Below are positions 22,960-32,567 of a stretch of 64,000 nt of DNA, one piece after another; within the stretch, counting starts at the first letter, position 1; the number at the start of each line of letters is the position of its first letter. A model generated the notes under the pieces. It ran no database searches and had not been told where the DNA came from. It saw only the letters and a list, made by a program, of their open reading frames with translations. The stretch spans positions 1-64,000 of the forward strand of contig NZ_PYWL01000001.1 of NCBI RefSeq assembly GCF_003049525.1. Direction: 5' to 3'. The translations under genes were made by a program, and so were the position numbers. The stretch is from Lysinibacillus fusiformis. Lineage in GTDB: Bacteria > Bacillota > Bacilli > Bacillales_A > Planococcaceae.

Positions 22960-23832
22960 ATGGCTACTATTTTGGAAGTACAAAACGTTAGTAAACAATT
23001 TAATGGGAAAACAGTTTTAGAGCATGCATCGTTTTCGATTGCAGCCAAAGAAATTATTGCGCTTGTCGGAAAAAATGGATCTGGAAAAAGCACTTTACTC
23101 AAAATTATTGCGGCTTTCATTAAACCAGACAGCGGTAAAATTGTGGCGCATAAAACTTCGCTAAAAGTCGGTTATGTCCCAGAAGTCACCCCTTCCCATA
23201 TTTTATTTACCCCGCAAGAATATCTTTATCATATGGGGCGGATTCGGGGTATGCCTAAAAAGCGTCTTTTGCAGAAAATAGATGAATTGCTTGAGATGTT
23301 TCAATTAAAAGAGTCTCAAAATACAAGGATCGTCCACTTCTCAAAAGGAATGAGGCAAAAGGTGATGATCATGCAGGCAATGCTAGAAGAAACAGATTTA
23401 CTAATAATGGATGAGCCATTATCGGGGCTTGATGCCAAAGCACAAAATGATTTCGAACAAATATTGGCCACAGTAAGAGATAAAGGACTAAGCATCATCC
23501 TAACTTGCCATGAAACGAAATTACTCGAAAGTCTTGTCGATTCAGTTTTACTTATTCAAGAAAATCAACTCATTCAAGCAAAGGATTTGAATAGCCAGCC
23601 TGTATATCGACTAATATTTGATATTGCAAGCCTAGCATTACTCGATGAAATTGTACCTTTGATGGAAATTCAACAAAAACAACCTTTAGCGAATGGTCAT
23701 TATGAAATCGTATCGATAGTGCAGGCAAAGGATTCAGATCAAATTTTGCTAAAACTACTACAAAAAAATGCCTCTATTAAATATTTAGCTAATGGCCATC
23801 ACAAAAAAGAACAATTTTCTTCTCATTTTTAA
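22960..23832 (+). CDS. ABC transporter ATPase with C-terminal extension
   Basis: 290 aa from ATG 22960 (AAAGGTGAG upstream). Walker A is GKNGSGKST, the signature is HFSKGMRQKVMIMQAML, Walker B is LLIMDEPLSGLDA, and the H-loop lies in ILTCHETKLLE. The last ~75 residues are an extra domain after the ATPase core (about 215-290). The signature starts FSKG rather than LSGG, a common variant in bacteriocin-immunity type transporters. It is followed 18 bp later by a membrane partner and then by a two-component system, so it may serve in stress or antimicrobial response. The substrate is unknown. Confidence 0.85.
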   Translation: MATILEVQNVSKQFNGKTVLEHASFSIAAKEIIALVGKNGSGKSTLLKIIAAFIKPDSGKIVAHKTSLKVGYVPEVTPSHILFTPQEYLYHMGRIRGMPKKRLLQKIDELLEMFQLKESQNTRIVHFSKGMRQKVMIMQAMLEETDLLIMDEPLSGLDAKAQNDFEQILATVRDKGLSIILTCHETKLLESLVDSVLLIQENQLIQAKDLNSQPVYRLIFDIASLALLDEIVPLMEIQQKQPLANGHYEIVSIVQAKDSDQILLKLLQKNASIKYLANGHHKKEQFSSHF

Positions 23833-23850
23833 TAGGAGGTATCGAAAAAG

Positions 23851-24552
23851 ATGAGCAGTTTATTGCGCTATCAATTTATTAATTATTTAAGAACCTATCA
23901 ATACGTTCCACCTTTTACAATATTCATCCTCTGTCTTGTCGTTAACTATACGTTTGTGCCTAATCCAATATTAGATAGCTATTCATTTACATCGCTTATT
24001 CTGTTCTTTTTAATGGGCTGGTTTACTGTTACATTATTTCATGCTGAGGATGAGGGGCAAAAGTTGATTACTACTCTTCATGCCAAAAGTCCAACACATT
24101 ACAATATTGGAGTTTTCATTATTTGTGGTTTAATTGCTTTTAGCTTAAGTTGTGTTTCAGTCTTCTATCCTATTCTCATTGATGCGTTTTTCGAAAAACC
24201 AACACCATTACATATAGGATTAGGTTTCTTGTCTCATTTTAGTTTATCGATTCTTGCTATTGCACTCACTGCCTTGTTCACAAGAGAGATTGTGAACAAT
24301 AGGCAAAATACTTGGTGGGGTGTCATAAGTATCCTAATTATTTCTGTCGTTATCGCTACTTTAAAAAACAATATCCAAGCTGGTCTCCTGTGGCTACTAC
24401 CGCCTGTTCATTTTTCACTAGAAATAATGAGCATTGGCGATCAAATAGAAGTAGTCCCTAACGTATTTTACTGGCATTTTGCTTGGATAATCATTTACGC
24501 ATTCCTTATCATTACTTTATTTTTCTTCCTCGTTAATCGGAGAAGAAAATGA
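23851..24552 (+). CDS. ABC transporter membrane subunit (6 helices)
   Basis: 233 aa with about six transmembrane helices (FTIFILCLVVNYTFV, FTSLILFFLMGWFTVTLF, IGVFIICGLIAFSLSCVSVF, SLSILAIALTALF, WGVISILIISVVIATL, IIIYAFLIITLFFFLV) and a basic C-terminus. AGGAGG precedes ATG. It has no recognisable enzyme motif and pairs with the ATPase just upstream. It is small for an ABC-2 permease and may dimerise. Confidence 0.78.
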   Translation: MSSLLRYQFINYLRTYQYVPPFTIFILCLVVNYTFVPNPILDSYSFTSLILFFLMGWFTVTLFHAEDEGQKLITTLHAKSPTHYNIGVFIICGLIAFSLSCVSVFYPILIDAFFEKPTPLHIGLGFLSHFSLSILAIALTALFTREIVNNRQNTWWGVISILIISVVIATLKNNIQAGLLWLLPPVHFSLEIMSIGDQIEVVPNVFYWHFAWIIIYAFLIITLFFFLVNRRRK

Positions 24553-24584
24553 TTTAGACATTAAATTAAGGAGAGATCATTTTA

Positions 24585-25292
24585 ATGAAGAACATCAACG
24601 TTCTAATTGTGGAGGACGAAAATGATATTGCCAATATTATAAAGGATTACTTAAGCGTTCATCAGTTCGATTCACATATTGTAAGAACTGGCCATGAAGC
24701 TATCCTTTATTTGCAAGAATCCGCTCCAGATTTCGTGATCCTTGATCTTTCTCTACCCGATTGTGATGGGATCGAAATATGCCGTAAGATCCGTGAACAT
24801 AGTAATGTGGCAATACTCATTTTAAGTGCTAGAGGGAGTGATACCGATAAAGTATTAGGGCTAGGATTTGGTGCGGATGATTATATGACTAAACCATTTT
24901 CACTAAGTGAACTAGTGGCAAGAATTAATGCCCATTTACGAAGGCAGGATAGATGGCTTCAAGATCATGACGTTCAGAAGGATGTCCTTCACATTGATAA
25001 TATCATTATTAATAAGCAGGAATATCTTTTTTTGCGCGATAACAAGCCTATTCCCCTGTCAGCAAAAGAGTTCGAGTTACTATTTTTTCTAGCTAAAAAT
25101 AGAAATCAAGTCTTCTCCAAAAGTCAGTTGCTTGATGCAGTTTGGGGTTATGACACCTATGGAGACGAAAATACAATTACAGTCTACATTAGACGGATTC
25201 GAGAAAAAATTGAAATCAATCCTTCTCATCCTGTTTATCTTCAAACCGTTTGGGGAGTTGGTTATAAATTCAGTACATCCAATCACGTATAG
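24585..25292 (+). CDS. OmpR-family response regulator
   Basis: 235 aa. In the receiver domain, acidic residues EDE lie near 9-11, the phosphoacceptor Asp is in VILDLSLPD (about 52), Thr/Ser in ILSARGSD and Lys in MTKPFSL. The C-terminal winged helix has PLSAKEFELLFFLAKNRNQV and TVYIRRIREKIE. It lies 9 bp before the sensor gene, making a cognate pair. It probably controls the flanking ABC genes on both sides. Confidence 0.92.
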   Translation: MKNINVLIVEDENDIANIIKDYLSVHQFDSHIVRTGHEAILYLQESAPDFVILDLSLPDCDGIEICRKIREHSNVAILILSARGSDTDKVLGLGFGADDYMTKPFSLSELVARINAHLRRQDRWLQDHDVQKDVLHIDNIIINKQEYLFLRDNKPIPLSAKEFELLFFLAKNRNQVFSKSQLLDAVWGYDTYGDENTITVYIRRIREKIEINPSHPVYLQTVWGVGYKFSTSNHV

Positions 25293-25301
25293 GAGACTCA
25301 A

Positions 25302-26744
25302 ATGTACTTAAAAAAATGGATCAACAAATGGATATGGACGCTTATCATCTGTGTTGGACTATTGTTTATAGGAACTCTTATTCTATTCTTTGCTACCAAC
25401 AAATCTCAAGAAGTATCAGAGGATCAATATGTCATCAATCAAATTCGATTATCCGTGAACCAGTTATTATTGTACATAGAAGATCATCTTTCAATTCTAG
25501 AACGAGATTCCGAGATACGTAGTATGCTGCAACAAATGAGCGATGACCAAGAAATTGATATGACCGTACTTCACCTAGATGGCAAAGTAATATTCCATAC
25601 AAAAGAGAATGACCTTACATCTACGATTCAAATTAAAAATGATATACATTATGATTTATTTACATCACAACAAGAACCGGGAAAATTAAATATTGCTTTT
25701 CCTATTGTTAATGATGAGAGTCATGAACAAATAGGAAATGCTATTTTTACCCTAAACAAAGATAGTCTATTTCCATCCAAACAACCAAATTCAAACTACT
25801 TATTTTTAGTAGTCATGATGGGCGCTCTGAGCTTCTTTATTATATGCTTCGCCCTATATATGAATAGGAAAGTACAGAAAGACATTTTAACACCATTACA
25901 TGAGCTGAAAAAAAACACCGAGGAAATTGTCAAAGGGAATTACGAACAAATGAGTAGCTATCCGAAATTGGATGAGCTTGGTGAATTGTATGCCGTATTT
26001 GACCAAATGCGATTAGAGATTAAACAATTAGTCATCCAACGAAATGAACAGGAGCAACATCAAAAAAAGCTCATTTCGAATATCTCTCATGATGTGAAAA
26101 CACCTCTAACTACTATAAAAGCTTATTTGGACGCTATATCTGAGGGCGTTTGTCGAGATGAAGATTCACTTATGTCCTACATTCATATCATGCAGTTAAA
26201 TACGGAAAAAATGTCGAGACTCATTGATGATTTATTTATTCATACATTAAAGGAACTCGGCCACATCCCCATCCATTTAAAAGAACAATATAGCCGAGAC
26301 GTCCTTACAAACATTTTGCAGCCGATTCACTATTATGTCCAAACAACCAATATTCATTTTATCAAACCTGCAATGATTCCTAATGTCCTTATTCAAGTAG
26401 ATGAGGGACGGCTAGAGCAGGTTATATCCAACCTTGTTACCAATGCATTAAAGCATACCTCCAATGGAGATACCATAACTATTACTACTTATATTGAAGA
26501 TCAAACACTTTATATCCAAGTAATAGATAATGGCAATGGGATGCTTCCCGAAGATATGCCCTTTATTTTTGAACGTTACTTTAGAGGTCATCAGGCCGAA
26601 AGAGAATCTGCTATTAAAAACGAAGGAGCGGGGCTTGGCCTATCCATTTGTCAGCATATTATGGAGGAACACTATGGTTCAATTTCATTTCATAGCAAGC
26701 ACAAGGAAGGCACTACCTTTACACTTACACTCCCTATCTCGTAA
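25302..26744 (+). CDS. Sensor histidine kinase
   Basis: 480 aa. Two membrane helices (about 9-29 and 165-185) frame an extracytoplasmic sensor of ~135 residues. HAMP (about 190-240) is followed by the H-box ISNISHDVKTPLTTIKAYLD, N-box VISNLVTNALKHTSNGDT, G1 DNGNGM, F-box and G2 GAGLGLSICQHIMEEHYGSI. All catalytic boxes are present. The signal is unknown. It shares an operon with the regulator and the upstream ABC genes. Confidence 0.92.
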   Translation: MYLKKWINKWIWTLIICVGLLFIGTLILFFATNKSQEVSEDQYVINQIRLSVNQLLLYIEDHLSILERDSEIRSMLQQMSDDQEIDMTVLHLDGKVIFHTKENDLTSTIQIKNDIHYDLFTSQQEPGKLNIAFPIVNDESHEQIGNAIFTLNKDSLFPSKQPNSNYLFLVVMMGALSFFIICFALYMNRKVQKDILTPLHELKKNTEEIVKGNYEQMSSYPKLDELGELYAVFDQMRLEIKQLVIQRNEQEQHQKKLISNISHDVKTPLTTIKAYLDAISEGVCRDEDSLMSYIHIMQLNTEKMSRLIDDLFIHTLKELGHIPIHLKEQYSRDVLTNILQPIHYYVQTTNIHFIKPAMIPNVLIQVDEGRLEQVISNLVTNALKHTSNGDTITITTYIEDQTLYIQVIDNGNGMLPEDMPFIFERYFRGHQAERESAIKNEGAGLGLSICQHIMEEHYGSISFHSKHKEGTTFTLTLPIS

Positions 26745-26772
26745 AAAGACTCCCATTTTAGGTAGTCTTTTT
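26743..26772. terminator. Bidirectional terminator between the HK and DUF4184 genes
   Basis: AAAAAGACT (26743-26751) pairs with AGTCTTTTT (26764-26772). It contains the stop of the DUF4184 gene and serves both converging genes. Confidence 0.7.
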
Positions 26773-27516
26773 ATCGTTCATCGTTCTTTTCCGATATGCT
26801 AAACAGATGGAAAGGGTCAGTACACTACAAAAAAATGAATCGATGATACGGACAACCCATACCCCGTAGCTGCTTAACGGAATGCCATTGATCCACTGCC
26901 AAAGACATACATAAACAAACGTTAAGAAAGCTAGCGCACTCCAAAAAACTATTTTTTTCTGAGGAGATACCGCCGGCACTTTATTATGTTTGATCAAAGA
27001 TGCCCTGTAATACATATATCCAAAAATAAGCGTAATGCCTAACAATGTACTTCCGTGCTGTAAAAACTTATAAATGGGGATATGAAATCCAAATAAAGTA
27101 AATGTTTGAGAAAGAAAACGAAGATTGGTCACCATATACCCATTTTGATGTGTAAATGAATCCCATATGACATGGGTTAGCATACCTAATAATGCTGAAT
27201 AACTAAAAACAATGATTTTCCATGTTTTAGTCCCTGAAATTTGATAGCTATTAAAATCCTGTAAAAATTCTGGTAAATGGCTCATGATTGGTTGATGGAT
27301 AAACCGATGATAAATCAAGTAGATTATTAGTACGAGTGGAAGATTGAATAAAAAGAACCCTGCAAATGTATGACCAATCTCCCCTATTGGGCGTCCCCTT
27401 AAAAAGTATTCGAAATCTGGAGCCATGCTACCTAATACCAAGGCAGAAAAATGAATATATTTACTTTTTCGAGAAAAAGGTAGGACTGCTGCTGGATGAG
27501 CAAATGTTAATGGCAT
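26758..27516 (-). CDS. DUF4184-family membrane protein
   Basis: 252 aa from ATG 27516 (9 nt after AAAGGAG; the first ATG at 27525 directly abuts the site). The N-terminus MPLTFAHPAAVLPFSRKSKY and SALVLGSMAPDFEYFLRGRP, with conserved His and Asp residues, are the DUF4184 signature. Some six membrane helices follow (FFLFNLPLVLIIYLIYH, IIVFSYSALLGMLTHVIWDS and others). HxxxD-type residues suggest a membrane-bound metal enzyme, but no function is established. It is inserted convergently in a stress-response block. Confidence 0.82.
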   Translation of the reverse strand: MPLTFAHPAAVLPFSRKSKYIHFSALVLGSMAPDFEYFLRGRPIGEIGHTFAGFFLFNLPLVLIIYLIYHRFIHQPIMSHLPEFLQDFNSYQISGTKTWKIIVFSYSALLGMLTHVIWDSFTHQNGYMVTNLRFLSQTFTLFGFHIPIYKFLQHGSTLLGITLIFGYMYYRASLIKHNKVPAVSPQKKIVFWSALAFLTFVYVCLWQWINGIPLSSYGVWVVRIIDSFFCSVLTLSICLAYRKRTMNDKKTT

Positions 27517-27675
27517 AACTTCCATCTCCTTTTATGACATCTTTCAAATCGTTTACTACAACGTTTTTTTGTTCAAAAGGTTACTTTGACTGTAAGAATT
27601 TATTAATAATTTCATAAGGACCTACTAATAATTACATATTACACTAAAGAAAATAAATCAAAAGGAGGCCTTACT

Positions 27676-28434
27676 ATGGAAAAAGAAGTACTGATACGAG
27701 CCCAAAATGTATGTAAAACCTTTTCAACGGGTAGCGAACAATTCCATGCCATTAAAAATATGAATATTGATATTTATAAGGGGGATTTCACTGTTATTAT
27801 GGGGAATTCTGGTTCTGGTAAGTCAACGCTTCTTTATCTTTTAAGTGGACTGGATACGATTACGGCAGGTGAAATTTACTTTCAAGGGGATAAGCTAGAT
27901 ACCTTTTCAGAAAGAAAGCTAGCGTCCTTTCGCTCACAGAAGGTTGGTTATATCTATCAAAATAGCAATCTCATCCCTGATTTGACGCTGCTAGAAAATA
28001 TCGCCCTTCCTGGATACATCGCCAAAACTAATAAAAAAGTAATTATCCAAAAAGCAGAACAGCTACTACATTTAATGGGTCTTGATAAGCAACGAAATCG
28101 TTTACCTTCTCAAACATCAGGTGGTCAGCAACAAAGAGCTGCAATAGCTAGAGCATTGGTTAATAATCCTGAAGTGCTTTTTGCGGATGAACCAACTGGT
28201 AGTTTAAATTACGATCAAGGGGTAGCCGTATTAGATATCTTAACTAATTTAAATAGAAAAGGGCAATCTGTTGTTATGATAACCCATGATATAAAGGCAG
28301 CTTGTCGTGCAAATCGTCTTATTATCATTCAAGATGGAAAAATAGATGGGGTATTAAACTTCGAAAAATATGATCATCTTAATATACAAGAGCGAGAACA
28401 TATTATCTTTTCTTATGTTGCTGGAAAGGAGTAG
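27676..28434 (+). CDS. MacB/LolD-type ABC ATPase
   Basis: 252 aa. Walker A is GNSGSGKST, the Q-loop is in YIYQNSNLIPDLTLLENIAL, the signature is TSGGQQQRAAIARAL, and Walker B is VLFADEPTGSLN. The closing DEPTGSLN and TTHD-like ITHDIK mark the MacB/LolD/FtsE group that drives FtsX-type mechanotransmission permeases. AAAGGAGG precedes ATG 27676, and the permease begins 3 bp after the stop. Likely roles are efflux or peptide detoxification linked to the upstream two-component system. Confidence 0.9.
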   Translation: MEKEVLIRAQNVCKTFSTGSEQFHAIKNMNIDIYKGDFTVIMGNSGSGKSTLLYLLSGLDTITAGEIYFQGDKLDTFSERKLASFRSQKVGYIYQNSNLIPDLTLLENIALPGYIAKTNKKVIIQKAEQLLHLMGLDKQRNRLPSQTSGGQQQRAAIARALVNNPEVLFADEPTGSLNYDQGVAVLDILTNLNRKGQSVVMITHDIKAACRANRLIIIQDGKIDGVLNFEKYDHLNIQEREHIIFSYVAGKE

Positions 28435-28437
28435 TCG

Positions 28438-30822
28438 ATGTACGCAATTGTCACTCTTTGTTCCTCCCATTTAAGAAAAAGAAAATTGCAAAATAGTCTG
28501 ATGGTTGTCCTTATTTTCCTATCAACGCTTTTACTCGCTACTTCTGTAACCATACTAATAAATACGAACAATATTTTTGAAAAAGCCCATTTTGATTCAA
28601 ATGGTGCCCATCAAATTTTAACAATGGGTGATGATGTTCATAACCCTTTTGCCGTAAACGATTGGTGGCAGGAGCAGCAAGGGGTAACTTCCTCCGACTT
28701 AATACCCTATAGAAATTTATCTGGAATTACCTTCGATGGGAAAGAAATGCCCAATCTCTATTTATTTATGATGGATACGCAAAAAATGCCTTCAATGATC
28801 GATCAATTATTATTTTCTGAGGGAGAAAAGCAAACATCTCCACCTAAAGGGACCATATGGATTCCTACCTCATTGGCATCAAGTGCTCACATTTCACTTG
28901 GCGATGCAATTGAATTTAATACAGGTGAGAGAACGTTTAGCTTAATGGTTTCAGGTGTTGTAGTAGATATGCCCTATGGTGGTCCTTTTACAACAAACGC
29001 TCGTATTTGGATGAACTATATTGACTATCAGTTGCATTTAGCATCCATGATCGGTACTGAACAATACATGATGGCACTACGCTTTGACGATTATCAGCAA
29101 AGCTCTAGCTATTGGCGTGATTTTGAAAACTATCTGCAAGGACCTTATCTCGAATCTAAAATGGAATATGAAGAAATAGCTTCTTTTTATTTAATTATTA
29201 ATAAAATCATTGGTTTTATCATGATTGCCTTTGGTATAGCTATGCTTCTGGTATCTTTATTTATCATTGGTTTTAGCATTTCCGACGCCATTTTAGCGAA
29301 CTACAGAACAATAGGCGTTATGAAATCTCTCGGTCTATCGTCTCTACAGATAAGTGCTACTTACGTATTACAATTTAGCTTGTTATCTGCTTTCTCGATC
29401 ATACCTGGACTCATCGTAAGTAAATTTCTTTCCAGAATCATTATAGAAAGCTCCTTATCCTACCTTAAAGCAGGAAATCATTTAGCCATTCACCAAGATA
29501 CTCGACTAACCGTGCTAATTGCCCTCATCCTATTTGGGATTGTGCTACTCACCGCCTTTTTCTACTCGAACAAGGCACGCAAGGTGGAACCTGTCCAAGC
29601 AATCAAATATGGTATGTCGGAAAGTGCAAATAGTAAAATAAATCGTCGTAGAAGCAGCTCGAGTAGACTATTTCGTTTATCTAATCTACCTATTCAACTT
29701 CAAATTGGACTGAAAAGCATAACAAAAAATTTAAAAAGTTCCATACTAATTATAGCGCTTACCTCTATAACATCTGCCATACTCGTCTTTAGTGTGGTCA
29801 TATTGAATAGTTTTATCTCCATCAAAGAGACTTCACCCTCGTGGGGGTATGATGCATCACATGTAGTAGTAACCGTATTTAATAAAGAGACATTTTCAAA
29901 ACAACAATTTGAAGATTTTTTACTGGAAGATGAACGTATTAAAGATTATGCATGGCTAGATCAATTAACGGGAGTACTTCCTAACGACAACAATTCGCCA
30001 TTAAATATCAGTGTCAATGTCATCGAGGGTAGCTTTGATGCCGTTGGCTATGAAACCATGTTTGGACGTAATCCTGTCAGTAAAAATGAGATAGCTATCG
30101 GCATTAATGTCGCGCGGTCTTTAAATAAAAATATTGGAGATATTGTAGAAGTTTACATTGAGGGGAAGCAGTACTTTCTGATCATTACAGGAATCTATCA
30201 ATCTATAGCAAATATGTCCAACTCAGCGAGAATTTCAGCAGATGTTATTAAAGTTTATAACGCTACCTATTCTGCTTCTGAAATTAGTATGATGAATCTA
30301 TTAGATGTAACATCCGCTCCTCAAATTGTCGAGGATTTGAATGCTCACTTTAAAAGCTCTATATCAGCAGTCACACAACAAGTATTACTAGATGCTGTTT
30401 TTAAAGAAGTTGTAGCCGTATTAGTTATCCCACTTTCAATCGTTGGCTTTTTATTTATCATCGTAACATGCATCATTATTTTTAGTGTATCGAGAATTAA
30501 TGTTAGAAAAGAAAGTAGTACGTATGGAATTTATAAATCCATTGGAATGACCTCTCCAAATATTAGGTGGTCGATTACATCCGGTATTTTAATTCTTTCT
30601 ATTTTCGGCGCAATCGGAGGATTTATTATCGGTATAAAATTAATTCCACTTGCTCTCCATTCCATTATTTTAGAATACGGCTTACTTGAACTTCCGCTTG
30701 TGATCAACTGGCCGATGAGTATCGGAATAAGCCTTGTAAGTGTAATGGCAGCTTGTTTTGGCGGCTGGGTCTCTACAAAAGTTATAGCTAAGACTTCACC
30801 TCGAATATTAATTGTGGAATAA
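28438..30822 (+). CDS. FtsX/MacB-type ABC permease (two FtsX units)
   Basis: 794 aa. Helix 1 (about 20-40) and extracytoplasmic domain 1 (to ~255) are followed by three helices (about 258-380). A basic linker (NRRRSSSSRLFR) leads to a second unit: helix 5 (about 440), domain 2 (~460-655) and three helices to the end. The duplication 4+4 fits MacB_PCD/FtsX proteins of Gram-positive antimicrobial-peptide or lipoprotein transporters. It forms a pair with the preceding ATPase. The substrate is unknown. Confidence 0.88.
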   Translation: MYAIVTLCSSHLRKRKLQNSLMVVLIFLSTLLLATSVTILINTNNIFEKAHFDSNGAHQILTMGDDVHNPFAVNDWWQEQQGVTSSDLIPYRNLSGITFDGKEMPNLYLFMMDTQKMPSMIDQLLFSEGEKQTSPPKGTIWIPTSLASSAHISLGDAIEFNTGERTFSLMVSGVVVDMPYGGPFTTNARIWMNYIDYQLHLASMIGTEQYMMALRFDDYQQSSSYWRDFENYLQGPYLESKMEYEEIASFYLIINKIIGFIMIAFGIAMLLVSLFIIGFSISDAILANYRTIGVMKSLGLSSLQISATYVLQFSLLSAFSIIPGLIVSKFLSRIIIESSLSYLKAGNHLAIHQDTRLTVLIALILFGIVLLTAFFYSNKARKVEPVQAIKYGMSESANSKINRRRSSSSRLFRLSNLPIQLQIGLKSITKNLKSSILIIALTSITSAILVFSVVILNSFISIKETSPSWGYDASHVVVTVFNKETFSKQQFEDFLLEDERIKDYAWLDQLTGVLPNDNNSPLNISVNVIEGSFDAVGYETMFGRNPVSKNEIAIGINVARSLNKNIGDIVEVYIEGKQYFLIITGIYQSIANMSNSARISADVIKVYNATYSASEISMMNLLDVTSAPQIVEDLNAHFKSSISAVTQQVLLDAVFKEVVAVLVIPLSIVGFLFIIVTCIIIFSVSRINVRKESSTYGIYKSIGMTSPNIRWSITSGILILSIFGAIGGFIIGIKLIPLALHSIILEYGLLELPLVINWPMSIGISLVSVMAACFGGWVSTKVIAKTSPRILIVE

Positions 30823-30826
30823 GCTT

Positions 30827-30847
30827 GGCCCCTACAAATTAGGGGCC
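30827..30847. terminator. Terminator-like hairpin after the FtsX permease
   Basis: GGCCCCTA (30827-30834) and TAGGGGCC (30840-30847) form a perfect 8-bp stem, followed by ATTTCC. It separates two converging genes. Confidence 0.6.
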
Positions 30848-30884
30848 ATTTCCATGGAGTGATTTTTGGAGGAACCGTCATTCA

Positions 30885-31328
30885 CTAAATATCTTCTTCC
30901 GATAGCACGACAATATTATTTCTTCGAAGTAAGGCAGTGGTTACGCCTTCCCCGACTATTTTAGTACCGTTGAACTCGCCATTATAAATCGCTGCACTAC
31001 CACAGGACGGGCTATTTTCCTTTAAGACGACCTGTGTCGCTCCCACCTCTAGCGCTTTCTGTAAGGTCGCATACGCCCCCTTCATATATAGCTCTGTGAC
31101 ATCACGGCCAGACCTTTCAATAACGGTAGCTTTGCCATCAAGAACATCGTCTCCATTGCCTCCCACTATTTCAGCAGGCTCACGAGGTGTTGAAAATCCT
31201 CCCATGAGCTCAGGACAAACGGTGATAGCCTTTTTCTCTAACACAAGCTTTTGTAATCTGTCATCTATACAGTTCGTACTGTTATAACGAACATTTAATC
31301 CTGCTAAACAAGCACTTATTAAAATCAC
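30885..31328 (-). CDS. DUF523 family protein
   Basis: 147 aa. ILISACLAGLNVRYNSTNCI at the start, CPELMGGFSTPREPAEIVGG and KENSPSCGSAAIYNG are the conserved Cys-containing blocks of DUF523. Its three conserved Cys positions suggest metal or cluster binding. No biochemical role is established. Monocistronic. Confidence 0.85.
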   Translation of the reverse strand: MILISACLAGLNVRYNSTNCIDDRLQKLVLEKKAITVCPELMGGFSTPREPAEIVGGNGDDVLDGKATVIERSGRDVTELYMKGAYATLQKALEVGATQVVLKENSPSCGSAAIYNGEFNGTKIVGEGVTTALLRRNNIVVLSEEDI

Positions 31329-31505
31329 TCTATTCCTCTCCCCTTTACGATCATCGTCTATATGAATAACATCATTTTAACATGTGTCTCTGAAAAATTA
31401 CTAAGTGGCCTAGTATTTTCTCTGATACAATACGTATCAAAGCAGTTCTAGTTTCTTAGAAATGGAAAGGGAATTTATAAAGAAAAGAAGGAGGAGTAGA
31501 TTGTC

Positions 31506-31988
31506 GTGGAATTTACGATTTGTTTTTTAAAAAAGGGTGAGCACATCCTATTACTTAATAGAGACTATCCAACTTGGATGGGCGCATGGAATGGTGTAGG
31601 TGGAAAAATTGAACAAAATGAAACACCTTTAGCTGGTGCCCTAAGAGAAATTAAAGAAGAGACAGGTATTACGGTTGAGGATATTACTTATAAAGGTAAA
31701 ATCACATGGACAGATGGGGTCATTGATTATGGCTGTATGTATGCGTTTATAGCAGAAATTCCTGATTCATTTACATATGTTACACCGATAAAGGTTGCAG
31801 AGGGCATTCTTGATTGGAAGGAGCTTACTTGGATTTTCCACCCTGAAAATGTAGGCATTGCAGATTTAAAGTATTATTTGCCTACAATGCTTAATGAAAC
31901 TACGAACTACGAATACATCTTTACTTATCAAGACAAAAAATTAGTCAATATCTCTTCAACACCGATTGAACAAACATCTAACGTATAA
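31506..31988 (+). CDS. NUDIX hydrolase (8-oxo-dGTP diphosphatase-like)
   Basis: 160 aa from GTG 31506, 9 nt after AAGGAGGAG. The NUDIX box is complete: GGKIEQNETPLAGALREI then KEETGI (about residues 37-60), with the Glu pair for metal binding. MEFTICFLKKGEHILLLNRD and WMGAWNGVGGK resemble the MutT/YtkD-like group that hydrolyses oxidised or free nucleotides. The exact substrate is not determinable. Confidence 0.88.
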   Translation: MEFTICFLKKGEHILLLNRDYPTWMGAWNGVGGKIEQNETPLAGALREIKEETGITVEDITYKGKITWTDGVIDYGCMYAFIAEIPDSFTYVTPIKVAEGILDWKELTWIFHPENVGIADLKYYLPTMLNETTNYEYIFTYQDKKLVNISSTPIEQTSNV

Positions 31989-31997
31989 TAAATAACT

Positions 31998-32033
31998 AAG
32001 CCTCGTCTATGTAAAAAATACATGACGAGGCTT
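31998..32033. terminator. Bidirectional terminator NUDIX / DUF6886-like
   Basis: AAGCCTCGTC (31998-32007) pairs perfectly with GACGAGGCTT (32024-32033). Confidence 0.7.
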
Positions 32034-32039
32034 GTTTAC

Positions 32040-32555
32040 TTAATATCTTGGCTGGGCGCAGCGCATTCGACACATTGACCAATGTAACGTTGTATGCTGA
32101 ATTTCATCATGAATGTCCCATAGGCTATCTACTATTCTCAATTCGACATTACGTTCTAACATTGCACTATATATATCATCGATTTCAAATAACGCAATAG
32201 GAATTTGAGGCGTTTCACTAACCGAATAGCCCGCATTTTCATCCTGTAGCGTAAATCCGTTACCCTCAAACTCATATAAGTATAATCTTGTACTTTTCAA
32301 TACCTCCACCCATTTGCGTTCGATAACCACTACATGAGGAGCTGTTGTGAGATAATGCTGTCTGTCCTGATCTGTCGTTTTACTCCCAGCATGAAAACAA
32401 ACACGCGGACAATCTCTCGGAGTTAAATAATTAGGCAGGCATCTCTCGTTGATCGCCCATACAAGACCTTTGCTTGCATCTAAATCTGGTCGCTCAGGTA
32501 TACGAGGATGAAAAATCGATATCGTAGGGTCTTCACTAACATGAAATAATCTCAC
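32040..32555 (-). CDS. Conserved hypothetical protein (DUF6886-like)
   Basis: 171 aa. MRLFHVSEDPTISIFHPRIP and WAINERCLPNYLTPRDCPRV are a recognisable conserved pattern in Firmicute proteins of this length. The N-terminal FHVS/DP-I-x-F-P-R motif resembles ADP-ribosyl-transferase-like folds in some DUFs, but that is a guess. It lies 12 bp downstream of a methyltransferase in the same operon. Function unknown. Confidence 0.7.
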   Translation of the reverse strand: MRLFHVSEDPTISIFHPRIPERPDLDASKGLVWAINERCLPNYLTPRDCPRVCFHAGSKTTDQDRQHYLTTAPHVVVIERKWVEVLKSTRLYLYEFEGNGFTLQDENAGYSVSETPQIPIALFEIDDIYSAMLERNVELRIVDSLWDIHDEIQHTTLHWSMCRMRCAQPRY

Positions 32556-32567
32556 GGTCTCTCCTCC

